Of a stretch of 37,725 bases of DNA, positions 14,754 through 23,505 are shown piece after piece. The stretch comes from Thiohalocapsa marina. Its GTDB lineage: Bacteria; Pseudomonadota; Gammaproteobacteria; Chromatiales; Chromatiaceae. The stretch lies in the NCBI RefSeq assembly GCF_008632335.1, contig NZ_VWXX01000039.1, positions 1 through 37,725 on the forward strand. Reading direction: 5' to 3'. Within the stretch, counting starts at the first letter, position 1; the number at the start of each line of letters is the position of its first letter. The notes under the pieces are model-generated. The model did no database searches. It saw nothing but the letters and a program-made list of their open reading frames with translations, and had not been told where the DNA came from. The translations under genes and the position numbers were made by a program.

Positions 14754-16741
14754 TCCCGGAGCTGGGCCATGTGGCGCTGATCCTGGCGCTGGTCATCGCC
14801 GTCATCCAGGCCACCTTCCCGCTGGTGGGTTCTCTGGCCGGCGGCAGCGGCAACCGCAACTGGATGAACATGGCCAGGCCACTGGCCTACGGCCAGTTCA
14901 CCCTGCTGCTGATCGCCTTTGCCTGCCTGACGCAGGCCTTCCTCACCAGCGACTTCTCCGTGCTGTACGTCGCCTCCCATTCCAACACGCTGCTGCCGAC
15001 CCTCTACAAGGTCTCGGCGGTCTGGGGTGGCCACGAGGGTTCGCTGCTGCTCTGGGTGCTGTTCATGGCCGCCTGGGGCGCGGCGGTGGCGGCCTTCAGC
15101 AGGAACCTGCCGCTAGCGGTGGTGTCGCGGGTGATCGCGGTGCAGGGCATGATCGCCATCGGCTTCCTGCTGTTCATGCTGCTGACATCCAATCCGTTCG
15201 AGCGCCTGTTCCCGGTGCCGGTGGAGGGGCGCGACCTCAATCCGCTGCTGCAGGACTTCGGCCTCGCCATTCACCCGCCGATGCTATACATGGGCTATGT
15301 CGGCTTCTCCGTGGCGTTTGCCTTCGCCATCGCCGCCCTCATCGGCGGCAAGCTCGACGCCGCCTGGGCGCGCTGGTCGCGGCCCTGGACCACGGTGGCC
15401 TGGGTCTTCCTCACCATTGGCATCGCGCTGGGCTCCTGGTGGGCCTACTACGAGCTGGGCTGGGGCGGCTGGTGGTTCTGGGACCCGGTGGAGAACGCCT
15501 CGCTGATGCCCTGGCTGGTGGGCACCGCGCTGATCCATTCACTGGCGGTGACCGAAAAGCGCGGCGCCTTCAAGAGCTGGACCGTGCTGCTGGCCATCTC
15601 CGCCTTCTCGCTGAGCCTGCTCGGCACCTTCCTGGTGCGCTCCGGCGTACTCACCTCGGTGCATGCCTTCGCCACCGACCCCGAGCGTGGCCTGTTCATC
15701 CTGATCTTCCTCTGCGTGGTCATCGGCGGCTCGCTGGCGCTGTATGCCTGGCGCGCGCCGGAGGTATCCGAGGGCGGCCGCTTCGATCTGCTCTCGCGCG
15801 AGAGCGCGCTGCTGGCCAACAACCTGCTGTTCGTGGCCTTTACCGTGCTGGTGCTGTTCGGCACCCTGGCGCCGCTGATCTACGAGGCCTTCAACTGGGG
15901 CAAGATCTCCGTCGGCTTCCCCTGGTTCAACCAGATGTTCCTGGCCTTGTCGCCGTTCCTTGCGCTGCTGCTGGGATTCGGCCCGGCCATGCGCTGGAAG
16001 CATGACGAGCCGATGCGCATCCTGCGCATGCTGTGGCTGGCCTTCGCGCTGAGCGTGGTGGTGCTCGCCGTGCTGGCGCTGCCGATGTTCGGCGCCCGCA
16101 CCCTGTGGGTGCCGGTGGGCATCGCCCTGGCCGCCTGGCTGCTGTTCTCCCATGTCGCCATCGTGCGCGAGCGGCTGAAGAACAAGCGCGGGCTGGCCGC
16201 CTGGGTTGCGGACATGCGCGGCAGCGGCCGCAGCTTCTACGGCATGGTCACGGCCCATGTGGGCGTGGCCCTGTTCGTGGTCGGCGTCACCATGGTGTCC
16301 AACTTCCAGATGGAGGAGGACGTGCGCATGTCGCCGGGCGACAGCTACGAGATGGCCGGCTACCGCTTCCAGTTCCTGGGCGCGGAGAAGGCCCCTGGTC
16401 CGAACTACCAGGCCGATCGCGGCCACTTCCGGGTGTTCCGCGGTGATCGGCAGATCACCGAGCTGTTCCCGGAGAAGCGGGCCTACCTTGGCGGCGGCAT
16501 GCCGATGACCGAGGCGGCCATCGACCCTGGCCTGTTCCGCGATGTCTACGTCTCGCTGGGCGAGCCCGTGGGCGGTGGCGACTGGGCCTTGCGCCTGTAC
16601 TACAAGCCCTTCGTGCGCTGGATCTGGCTCGGCTCGATCTTCATGGCGCTCGGCGGGCTGCTGGCCGTGACCGACCCGCGCTACCGCACCGGCCGCGTGC
16701 GTGCCCGGGCACCGGCGCATGCGGCCGCTGCACGGGCCTGA
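14750..16741 (+). CDS. ccmF: Cytochrome c haem lyase subunit CcmF
   Basis: A 663-residue protein with about 15 membrane spans. The WWD haem-binding motif GWGGWWFWDPVENASLMPW is intact, near residue 240. Other CcmF-type features include HEGSLLLWVL and a large periplasmic domain near the C-terminus (about 520-630). CcmF with CcmH and CcmI attaches haem to CxxCH apocytochromes. The ATG overlaps the ccmE stop by 4 bp. Confidence 0.95.
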   Translation: MIPELGHVALILALVIAVIQATFPLVGSLAGGSGNRNWMNMARPLAYGQFTLLLIAFACLTQAFLTSDFSVLYVASHSNTLLPTLYKVSAVWGGHEGSLLLWVLFMAAWGAAVAAFSRNLPLAVVSRVIAVQGMIAIGFLLFMLLTSNPFERLFPVPVEGRDLNPLLQDFGLAIHPPMLYMGYVGFSVAFAFAIAALIGGKLDAAWARWSRPWTTVAWVFLTIGIALGSWWAYYELGWGGWWFWDPVENASLMPWLVGTALIHSLAVTEKRGAFKSWTVLLAISAFSLSLLGTFLVRSGVLTSVHAFATDPERGLFILIFLCVVIGGSLALYAWRAPEVSEGGRFDLLSRESALLANNLLFVAFTVLVLFGTLAPLIYEAFNWGKISVGFPWFNQMFLALSPFLALLLGFGPAMRWKHDEPMRILRMLWLAFALSVVVLAVLALPMFGARTLWVPVGIALAAWLLFSHVAIVRERLKNKRGLAAWVADMRGSGRSFYGMVTAHVGVALFVVGVTMVSNFQMEEDVRMSPGDSYEMAGYRFQFLGAEKAPGPNYQADRGHFRVFRGDRQITELFPEKRAYLGGGMPMTEAAIDPGLFRDVYVSLGEPVGGGDWALRLYYKPFVRWIWLGSIFMALGGLLAVTDPRYRTGRVRARAPAHAAAARA

Positions 16742-16759
16742 GGAGAGGAAAACACCGTC

Positions 16760-17320
16760 ATGACATCATCCACATCCCCGCGGCGGCGGCTCGCTGTCGC
16801 CTTGGTGCCCATGGCGCTGTTCGTCGCGCTGGTGGCCCTGCTGGTGTTCGGTCTCGGCAACGATCCGCGCAAGGTGCCCTCGCCGCTGGTGGGCAAGCCG
16901 GTGCCGGAGTTCCGCCTGCCGGAACTCACCGACCCCAGCCGCAGCGTCACCGATGAGGACCTCAGGGGCCGCATCTCGCTGGTCAACGTCTGGGCCTCCT
17001 GGTGCAACTCCTGCCGCGCCGAGCATCAGGCCCTGATGGCACTGTCGGAGTCGCCGGACTTCCAGATCGTCGGTCTGAACTGGAAGGACGACGCCGGCGA
17101 CGCTAACCGCGTGCTGCGTATGACCGGCAATCCCTACGACATGAACGGCTATGATCCGGACAACACCGTGGGCATCCACTGGGGTGTCTACGGCGCGCCG
17201 GAGACCTTCGTCGTGGATCACAACGGCATCATCCGCCACAAGCACATCGGCCCCATCGACCGCACCGTCTGGGAAGAGACCCTTCAGCCGCTCATCGCGC
17301 AGCTGAAGGCCGAGCAGTAA
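16760..17320 (+). CDS. ccmG: Thiol-disulfide reductase CcmG/DsbE
   Basis: A 186-residue thioredoxin-fold protein with a membrane anchor at about residues 12-33. The active site is W81-C82-N-S-C85-R-A-E. CcmG keeps the CxxCH cysteines of apocytochromes reduced in the periplasm. Asn-Ser between the cysteines is unlike the more common Pro- or Val-containing pairs. The cis-Pro loop (GAPETFVVD) is present. It lies 18 bp after ccmF. Confidence 0.92.
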   Translation: MTSSTSPRRRLAVALVPMALFVALVALLVFGLGNDPRKVPSPLVGKPVPEFRLPELTDPSRSVTDEDLRGRISLVNVWASWCNSCRAEHQALMALSESPDFQIVGLNWKDDAGDANRVLRMTGNPYDMNGYDPDNTVGIHWGVYGAPETFVVDHNGIIRHKHIGPIDRTVWEETLQPLIAQLKAEQ

Positions 17321-17330
17321 CAGGTTCGTC

Positions 17331-17927
17331 ATGCCATCACCGACCCATCCGATCCGGAGCAGGGGCCCGTCCGGGGTGCCTGCCCGCCCGACAATTCGGC
17401 CCGCCGCATCCCGGCTTTCTCATCGGTTCGCATTCAGGCCTCCATTCTGGCTGAGACACGCGCTGCTGGCGCTGCTGCTGCTCGGCGGCATTGCAGCCCA
17501 GGCCTACACCCTGGAGGAGTTCACCTTCGACAGCCCGGAACAGCAGGCGGAGTTCCGCGAACTGATCGGCAAGCTCCGCTGCCTGGTATGCCAGAACGAG
17601 TCCCTGGCCGGCTCACAGGCCGAGCTGGCGCAGGATCTGCGCAACGAGGTCTACCGCATGATGCGGGCCGGCCAGACCCAGGACGAGATCCTGGACTTCC
17701 TGATCGCCCGCTACGGCGACTTCGTGCTCTACGAGCCGCCGCTGAAGCCCTCCACCTATGTGCTCTGGTTCGGCCCCTTCGTGCTCATCGGCATCGGCGC
17801 CGTGTTCATGGTGCGCGCGCTGCTGCGCAAGAAGGCGACCCCTGAGTCCGACATCACCGACGCGGAGCGTAAACGCCTGCAGGAACTGCTGGCCGCTGAC
17901 GGCGGCAACACGGAAAAATCCTCATGA
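17331..17927 (+). CDS. ccmH: Cytochrome c maturation protein CcmH
   Basis: A 198-residue protein. The redox motif LRCLVCQNESLAGSQ (C84, C87) and the helical domain that follows are typical of CcmH, which reduces the apocytochrome disulfide with CcmG. A membrane segment follows at about 143-160 (YVLWFGPFVLIGIGAVFMV). About 40 basic, Pro-rich residues precede the signal segment (HALLALLLLGGIAAQA), longer than usual, and may reflect a later non-ATG start. It starts 10 bp after ccmG and overlaps ccmI by 4 bp. Confidence 0.92.
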   Translation: MPSPTHPIRSRGPSGVPARPTIRPAASRLSHRFAFRPPFWLRHALLALLLLGGIAAQAYTLEEFTFDSPEQQAEFRELIGKLRCLVCQNESLAGSQAELAQDLRNEVYRMMRAGQTQDEILDFLIARYGDFVLYEPPLKPSTYVLWFGPFVLIGIGAVFMVRALLRKKATPESDITDAERKRLQELLAADGGNTEKSS

Positions 17928-19321
17928 CCATCTTCTGGATCCTCGCCGCCGGGCTCACGGGCCTGGCGGTCTTGTTCGTGGTCGCGCCCCTGCTGCAGTC
18001 CACCGACAACGACGCCGGCACTGACGACGATATCGATCTCGCGCAGGTGAACCTGGCGCTGTTCAAGCAGCAACTGGCGGAGCTCGACGGCGACCTGGCC
18101 AGCGGCAAGCTGGATCAGACCCAGTACGATGCCGCCCGACACGACCTGGAGCGCGAAGCACTGCAGAACCTGCCCCCGGATACGGGCGCCCGGAACGCCG
18201 CTGCGCAGGACAATGCCGCACAGGACTTCGCACCGCGGCCCGGCGCATCCCGCCTGCCCGGCCCGCGCGCCACCGCCCTGGCACTGCTGGTGGCGGTGCC
18301 GCTGTCGGCGTTCAGCTTCTATCTGGCCGTGGGCAACCAGCAGATCATCCCGCAGATCGAGGCCGCGGCCCGCGCCGGCGGGTCGGGCCAGGGGCACGCC
18401 GGCGGGGCCGGCATGCCGTCGCTGGAGGTGCTGGTGGCACGGCTCGAGGATCGCATGCAGCAGACCCCGGACGACGCTGAGGGCTGGGTCATGCTCGGGC
18501 GCACCTACTTCTCCATCGGCGACACCGCCAAGGCCGAGGGCGCCCTGGCGCGTGCCTATGCCCTGCTGCCCACCGACACCCAGGTCGTCCTGACCTACGC
18601 CGAGGCCGTGGCGGCCAACAACGGCAACAACCTGCAGGGCCGGCCAGCGGAGCTGATCGCCGAGGCCCTGGCGCTGGAACCGGACAATCCCACCGCCCAG
18701 TGGCTGTCCGGCATGGGCGCCTTCCAGCGCGGCCAGTACAATGCCGCCGCCGCGGTCTGGAAGAAGTCCCTGGGCCAGCTCGACCCCCAGGGCGAGGATG
18801 CGGCCGAACTGCGGCAGCTCATCGCCGCCGCCGAAGAGCGTGCCGGTGTGCCGCCACAGATGCGCACGGGCGCAACCGATGACACCGGCGCCGAAGCCGA
18901 CCTTGCGACTGGCACAACGGCCAAAGCATCCGCCGCGGCGCCTGTCGAGGCACAGGCCACGACGACCCCGGCCGCTGCAGGCCTGGTGGTCAATGTCTCC
19001 CTGGCGCCGGAACTGCAGCAGGGGCTGGATCCCCGGGCCACGGTCTTCGTCTACGCCAAGGCCGCCGCAGGCCCGCCGATGCCGCTGGCCGCCCAGCGCA
19101 TCACCGTCGCCGACCTGCCCGCCACCCTGCGGCTGGACGACAGCATGGCGATGGCACCGGCCATGACGCTGTCGCTCTTCCCCCAAGTCGTCGTCGGCGC
19201 CCGCGTCTCTCCCAGCGGACAGGCCACGCCCCAGCCTGGCGACCTGGAAGGCGACGCCGGCCCGGTCGCCAACACCAGCACCGACACGGTACTGGTCCGC
19301 ATCGACCGGGTCCGCCCCTGA
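17924..19321 (+). CDS. ccmI: Cytochrome c apoprotein chaperone CcmI (CycH)
   Basis: A 465-residue protein. The N-terminal part has two membrane segments (about 1-25 and 108-130) separated by a coiled-coil-like cytoplasmic loop (LALFKQQLAELDGDLASGKLD). TPR repeats follow (about 160-300: AEGWVMLGRTYFSIGDTAKA, AQWLSGMGAFQRGQ). After an Ala/Thr-rich linker comes a beta-type periplasmic domain (about 350-465). CcmI binds apocytochrome C-termini and hands them to the haem lyase. It is the last gene of the ccm operon. Confidence 0.92.
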   Translation: MTIFWILAAGLTGLAVLFVVAPLLQSTDNDAGTDDDIDLAQVNLALFKQQLAELDGDLASGKLDQTQYDAARHDLEREALQNLPPDTGARNAAAQDNAAQDFAPRPGASRLPGPRATALALLVAVPLSAFSFYLAVGNQQIIPQIEAAARAGGSGQGHAGGAGMPSLEVLVARLEDRMQQTPDDAEGWVMLGRTYFSIGDTAKAEGALARAYALLPTDTQVVLTYAEAVAANNGNNLQGRPAELIAEALALEPDNPTAQWLSGMGAFQRGQYNAAAAVWKKSLGQLDPQGEDAAELRQLIAAAEERAGVPPQMRTGATDDTGAEADLATGTTAKASAAAPVEAQATTTPAAAGLVVNVSLAPELQQGLDPRATVFVYAKAAAGPPMPLAAQRITVADLPATLRLDDSMAMAPAMTLSLFPQVVVGARVSPSGQATPQPGDLEGDAGPVANTSTDTVLVRIDRVRP

Positions 19322-19390
19322 ATACAGCAACGGCCCATTTCATTCGGTGACGGCATACTAAATTTTGCGAGGTTCACGGCACCCTTGGCG

Positions 19391-19416
19391 GTACCGGTCT
19401 TTTCGACCAGAGGTAC
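19391..19416. terminator. Hairpin between ccmI and the EamA gene
   Basis: GTACCGGTC and GACC-aga-GGTAC pair over 9 bp with one 3-nt bulge and a short T-rich loop. It lies in the 103-bp gap between convergent genes, 9 bp past the EamA stop. It probably ends both transcripts. Confidence 0.4.
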
Positions 19417-19424
19417 GGTCATCC

Positions 19425-20342
19425 TCAGCCCCGGGCCAGCAGAACCAGCCCCGCCAGCATGACCAGGCTGCCGGCCAGCCGAGCCAGAAGATGGCCCTCG
19501 CCGTAGACCCAGCGCCCCAGCAGCACCGAGAACAGACCGGCGGAACGCTTGACCGCCATGGCGTAGGAGGCCAGGGTCAGGCTTAGGGCGATCTGGTCGG
19601 CGATGCGCATCAACGCGAACAGCAGCCCGAGCAGCAGCAGGGGCCCGGCCTCCTGGCGCAGCCGCGGCGTGAAGGCCTCGCGGTAGAAGCGCCGATCCTG
19701 CAGGCTGAACAGCAGGAACAGGATCACCGGATTCACCATCGCCACCATCACCGCGAACGACAGCGGATCGCTCATCTGGATGCCAACCCGCCCCAGGGTG
19801 GCGGCGGCGGCGAAGCAGAAGGCCGCGACCAGCGTGAACGCGCTGCCCGGATCCGTGACCAGCCGTCGCAACGGCGCCCAGAACGCGGTCTGCTCCCGGC
19901 GGATGCTGAGCACGTAGGCCCCGGTCATCAGCAGCCCCAGCCCCAACAGGCCCAGGAGACCCGGCAGGTCACCGATCAGCACCCATTCGATAAGCACGAC
20001 GAAGCCCGGTGTCAGCGTCATTACCGGGCCGACCAGCGACACGTCGCTGCGATGGATGCCGACGTTCAGCGCCCATCCCCCGAGCCCTGAGATCAGCCCG
20101 CCCAGCAGTACCGCGCCGACATACACCGGCTGGTGCAGCGGAAAGTCGTGATGCCACAGGATCAGCGGCAGGGTCACCACCAGCCCGGCCAGATTCACGT
20201 ACAGGGTCAGCGCACGCGCCGAGAAGCGGAAGCTCAGATGCTTGGTGACCGTGAGCCGGGAGGCGTGAAAGAAGGCCGACAGCAGTGAGAAGACGAACCA
20301 GAACGGGGCCAAGGCGGCCAGATCCAGCGCCGGAAGACCCAC
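19425..20342 (-). CDS. EamA/DMT-family permease
   Basis: A 305-residue membrane protein with about 10 predicted spans in two repeated halves, as in EamA drug/metabolite transporters. The second half ends with the typical AMAVKRSAGLFSVLLGRWVYGE segment followed by a last span. The substrate cannot be inferred. It lies 9 bp downstream of the 468-residue unknown gene and is the last gene of the minus-strand mla-pqiC series. Confidence 0.82.
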   Translation of the reverse strand: MGLPALDLAALAPFWFVFSLLSAFFHASRLTVTKHLSFRFSARALTLYVNLAGLVVTLPLILWHHDFPLHQPVYVGAVLLGGLISGLGGWALNVGIHRSDVSLVGPVMTLTPGFVVLIEWVLIGDLPGLLGLLGLGLLMTGAYVLSIRREQTAFWAPLRRLVTDPGSAFTLVAAFCFAAAATLGRVGIQMSDPLSFAVMVAMVNPVILFLLFSLQDRRFYREAFTPRLRQEAGPLLLLGLLFALMRIADQIALSLTLASYAMAVKRSAGLFSVLLGRWVYGEGHLLARLAGSLVMLAGLVLLARG

Positions 20343-20351
20343 GGGCGCGCC

Positions 20352-21758
20352 TCAGACCCAGCCCCGGGTGAAATCGGCGAGCTGCCGCACCGGCGCCGGC
20401 GGCGCTCCCGGCATCCCCGCCAGCCAGGACGCCAGGGCGTCGCGGTTGTGCTGCGCGAAGGCCCGCTGGAAGTCGGCCCGCAGACGCCACTGGGCCTCGC
20501 TGAAGCGGCCACACCCGCGTAGCACGCGCACACTGGGCACGCCGTCCAGCGCCAGTAACCCGGCCCCGCCGACACCGGAGAACAGCTTGGTCTGGATGCC
20601 CAGCCAGACCTCCGGGGCGTCGATCAGCGACGCCAGCGGGCCGTTGCGCCCGGGCGCATGCAGGTTCAGCGCATAACAGGGCTGGTTCAAGGTCATGCAA
20701 TGCTGCCGCGCAGCGGCACTGCCGCGGCGCAACCGGTCAAGCTGCGCCGGCTCCAGGTCGCGCAGACCCCGCGCCAGCACCCCCAGGCCGTCGCAGACCG
20801 CGCGGGGCAGACCCAGCGAACGGACGCGGGCGTCGATCTGCGGCACCGGCAACAGCCGGTGTCGGTGCCAGGGCCGTGGCGGCGTGCGTTCACCGGTGAA
20901 GGCCTCCAGCAGATCCGCGGACAGCCCCTCGAGACACCGGTGCAGCCGGCGCACCAAGCCCTCGAACGCCGGCGACCCCAGCACCGCCCAGCCGGGCAGG
21001 CCGATCACGCAGCCGAGCCCGTGCGCGCCCGGTGCGGTATTGCCGTCTGTCGGGGCCAGCAGCCGGCCCCCGACGGCCACCAGGTCCAGCTCAGCGACGC
21101 GGGCCGCAACGAGCCGGGCGCCGAGGAATGCCAGCGGGTCCAGCAATTGCCGGCGCAGGCGCCCGTCGTGCACGTCGCTGAGCCGGCCGGGGCGACGCAA
21201 GGCCGCCAGTTCGGCCTCGGTCCAGTACAGCAGATGCAGGTGGAACTGCTTGGCGGCCTGCACGCTTTCGCGGTCACGGGTGCCGGGGTCGCAGTTCAGC
21301 GCCAGATGCAGCTGGCCCTGCTCCAGCCCGAAGGTCTGCTGCTGCGCCGGCGCGGAGACGAAGCGCACGAACTCCAGGCCGCTGCGCCAGAGGGCCTGGG
21401 CGGTCACCGGCGCCACGTCCACCGGCGAGGGCTTGTCGTGGTCCGACGCCTCGCTCAGCATCAGGTCGAACTGCGCATGGGGCAGCGCCTTGTCCACCAG
21501 CACCAGCCGGTCGCCCGGCCCGTTACCGTCCGTGCCCCCGACCCCGTCCAGCAGCCGATGGATGATCCGGCGATGGAAGCGGGCCATCGGCGTCGGCGCA
21601 TTGCGCTCCGGCGGCGTCAGGTCGAACCCCGCGGGCAGCCCCGGCACCCGCACCCGGTCCCAGGCAATGGGCAGATCCGCCGCCGCGGGCGGAATCAGCG
21701 CCGCGAACGGGTCATGCGCGGGACGGGATCGCATCGGGGGACAAACCGGTGGCGGCAT
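20352..21758 (-). CDS. Unrecognised 468-residue protein in the mla/pqiC operon
   Basis: I do not recognise this family. The protein is Arg/Leu/Ala-rich and soluble, without a signal peptide or membrane spans. It has a His pair in QFHLHLLYW (H173, H175) and several conserved-looking patches: DRLVLVDKALPHAQFDLMLSE (start at 83), GCVIGLPGWAVLG, LNQPCYALNLH and VWLGIQTKLFSG. The HxH followed by hydrophobics is loosely reminiscent of HIT-like nucleotidyl enzymes, but this is weak. It begins 8 bp after the PqiC-like lipoprotein gene and ends 9 bp before the EamA gene, so it is co-transcribed with envelope-lipid transport genes. Confidence 0.6.
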   Translation of the reverse strand: MPPPVCPPMRSRPAHDPFAALIPPAAADLPIAWDRVRVPGLPAGFDLTPPERNAPTPMARFHRRIIHRLLDGVGGTDGNGPGDRLVLVDKALPHAQFDLMLSEASDHDKPSPVDVAPVTAQALWRSGLEFVRFVSAPAQQQTFGLEQGQLHLALNCDPGTRDRESVQAAKQFHLHLLYWTEAELAALRRPGRLSDVHDGRLRRQLLDPLAFLGARLVAARVAELDLVAVGGRLLAPTDGNTAPGAHGLGCVIGLPGWAVLGSPAFEGLVRRLHRCLEGLSADLLEAFTGERTPPRPWHRHRLLPVPQIDARVRSLGLPRAVCDGLGVLARGLRDLEPAQLDRLRRGSAAARQHCMTLNQPCYALNLHAPGRNGPLASLIDAPEVWLGIQTKLFSGVGGAGLLALDGVPSVRVLRGCGRFSEAQWRLRADFQRAFAQHNRDALASWLAGMPGAPPAPVRQLADFTRGWV

Positions 21759-21766
21759 CGAGGGGC

Positions 21767-22411
21767 TCAGCGGAACCGCTCCGGCGGCAGCGCCTGCACG
21801 TCCCGGATGGCCTGCTCGATCAGCCGACCGGTGAGACGGTCGAAGGCGGCGACCATGGCCTCTGGTGTGGTCCGCCCGTCCGCCCCATTGGTGGTGGGCT
21901 CGAAACCGGCGTAGCTGTTCGATGCCAGTAGCCCGCGACCGCGGGCCTGGATCAGCGCCAGGGAGAATTCCACGCTGACCCCAGGCGGCTGGTCCGTCGG
22001 CCGGTGCTCGAAGCGGGTGAGTTCGCCGCTGAGCAGGAAGTCGGCCCGTGCCGGATCACCGGCGACGATCACGTGCTGGAACACCCGTCCGGCGCGCAGG
22101 GCGGCAACCAGGGCGTCGGCGATGGCCGATGCCGGCGGCGACTCCCACAGCAGCTCGTCGTAGCGCTGCACCCGCAACGGCTGCTGCTGCGTGCGATAGA
22201 CGATGCGCGTGCCGCCGGCGAAGCCCCGCGCCGCCAACGGGCTGACCCGCAGGATGCCCGGCACCGGCCGCGGGGCGGGCGACAGCGACACCTGCGGCTG
22301 CAGGTCGTAGTAGAGATCGCGCAGGCGCTCGCCGCCGCAGCCCGCCAGCAACAGGCCGCCGGCGGCGGTGACGGCCAGGACCGCCAGCAACCGTTTCAAC
22401 GCTCGAACCAT
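21767..22411 (-). CDS. ABC transport auxiliary lipoprotein, PqiC/DUF330-like
   Basis: A 214-residue lipoprotein: signal sequence with lipobox LLAGC (Cys25). The mature part has the YYDLQPQ start, VLRVSPLAARG-like strand and RYDELLWESPPASAIADAL segment found in PqiC-type auxiliary lipoproteins of MCE transport systems. It is expected in the outer membrane, where it would contact an MCE tunnel. The gene overlaps mlaD by 16 bp. In E. coli such lipoproteins go with PqiAB rather than MlaEFD, so the pairing here is of the mixed type. Confidence 0.78.
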   Translation of the reverse strand: MVRALKRLLAVLAVTAAGGLLLAGCGGERLRDLYYDLQPQVSLSPAPRPVPGILRVSPLAARGFAGGTRIVYRTQQQPLRVQRYDELLWESPPASAIADALVAALRAGRVFQHVIVAGDPARADFLLSGELTRFEHRPTDQPPGVSVEFSLALIQARGRGLLASNSYAGFEPTTNGADGRTTPEAMVAAFDRLTGRLIEQAIRDVQALPPERFR

Positions 22412-23505
22412 GGCGACGGCTCCCGTGGTGGTGTGCTCAGGATCAGCGACTTGGGATCCTGCCGCAGGTCGCCGGTGAGCGCCGACAGGTTGCGCGACGC
22501 GGTCTCGACATTGGCCAGGATCGGCGTCAGCGCCGCGGCCAGTTCCTGCAGCAGATACTGGGTGTCCGCCAGCGACGCGCGGATGTCCGGCTCGCTGCTG
22601 TTGACGATGCGGCGGATGTCGTCCGCCAGCGCGCTGTAGTTCTGCACCGCATCGCCGACATCGGCGCTGCGATCGGTCAGCGAATCGGACACCGTGGCCA
22701 GGTTGCCCGTGAGCTGCTCCACGGCGACCAGGATGGCGCGGATGCGTTGCGGGTCGATGCTCTGCTCGATGTCGCGGCTCAGCAGCTTCAGGTTTTCGAA
22801 CACCTCCGCCAGGCCCTGCCGCAGGTCGGCGCCCTCCCCGGCCGCTGTATCGCCGCCCTGATCACGGCCGGGCCCGCCACCCAGCAACTGCTGCACCCGC
22901 TGCTGGATCTGCACCAGGGTCGGACGGATGGTCTGGTCGATGGTGGCCTGGGCCTGCTCCAGCGCCGCCAGCGCCTGGGCCACCACGTCCGGCTCCGGCG
23001 GCAGCGTGGCGATGCGGTCGTCGTCGCCGCCGAGCATCGCGCTGGCCAGGCCGGGATCGATGCGGATGACATTGCCCTTGAACAGCCCGGCGGAGACCAG
23101 CCGCGCGGTGCTGTCCGCCGGCACCGGCCAGTGCTCCAGGATGCGCAATCTGGCGCGAAAGCAGGGCAGCTCCGGCGCCCGCTGCACCGTGGCCGGCAGC
23201 GGCGGGCAGTCGGCGCGATCGGCGGCCCCGGCGAAGACCGGCTCCACCGCCAGCACCCGGCCGATGACGAAGCCGTCCTGCATCACGTCCATGCCCGGGT
23301 TCAGGCCCTCGGCATCGGCGAAGTAGGCGCGCAGGCCGTAGCCGCCGAACAGCCCCGGCGACAGCAGCGTCAGCACGGCCACCACCACGGCCAGCATGGC
23401 CAGCACGAAACTGCCGGCAACCATCAGGTCCATGCGCCGGCCACGGGCCCGGCGCTTGCCGGGGGCGCCGATCTCAGGCGGCGAGTACAGGCGTTCGAGT
23501 CTCAA
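22396..23505 (-). CDS. MCE-domain protein, MlaD-like
   Basis: About 369 residues from TTG 23505, with an alternative ATG at 23433. One membrane anchor (AGSFVLAMLAVVVAVLTLL) is followed by one MCE domain (YGLRAYFADAEGLNPGMDVMQDGFVIGRV through GLFKGNVIRIDPG) and a long helical part rich in heptads (LAALEQAQATIDQTI onward), suited to form a periplasmic lipid tunnel. The TTG overlaps the ATPase stop (TTGA). The N-terminal residues ERLYSPPEIGAPGKRRARGRR are cytoplasmic and basic. The protein is longer than E. coli MlaD (about 180 residues) and has an insertion in the MCE domain (ADRADCPPLPAT). Confidence 0.82.
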   Translation of the reverse strand: MRLERLYSPPEIGAPGKRRARGRRMDLMVAGSFVLAMLAVVVAVLTLLSPGLFGGYGLRAYFADAEGLNPGMDVMQDGFVIGRVLAVEPVFAGAADRADCPPLPATVQRAPELPCFRARLRILEHWPVPADSTARLVSAGLFKGNVIRIDPGLASAMLGGDDDRIATLPPEPDVVAQALAALEQAQATIDQTIRPTLVQIQQRVQQLLGGGPGRDQGGDTAAGEGADLRQGLAEVFENLKLLSRDIEQSIDPQRIRAILVAVEQLTGNLATVSDSLTDRSADVGDAVQNYSALADDIRRIVNSSEPDIRASLADTQYLLQELAAALTPILANVETASRNLSALTGDLRQDPKSLILSTPPREPSPWFER

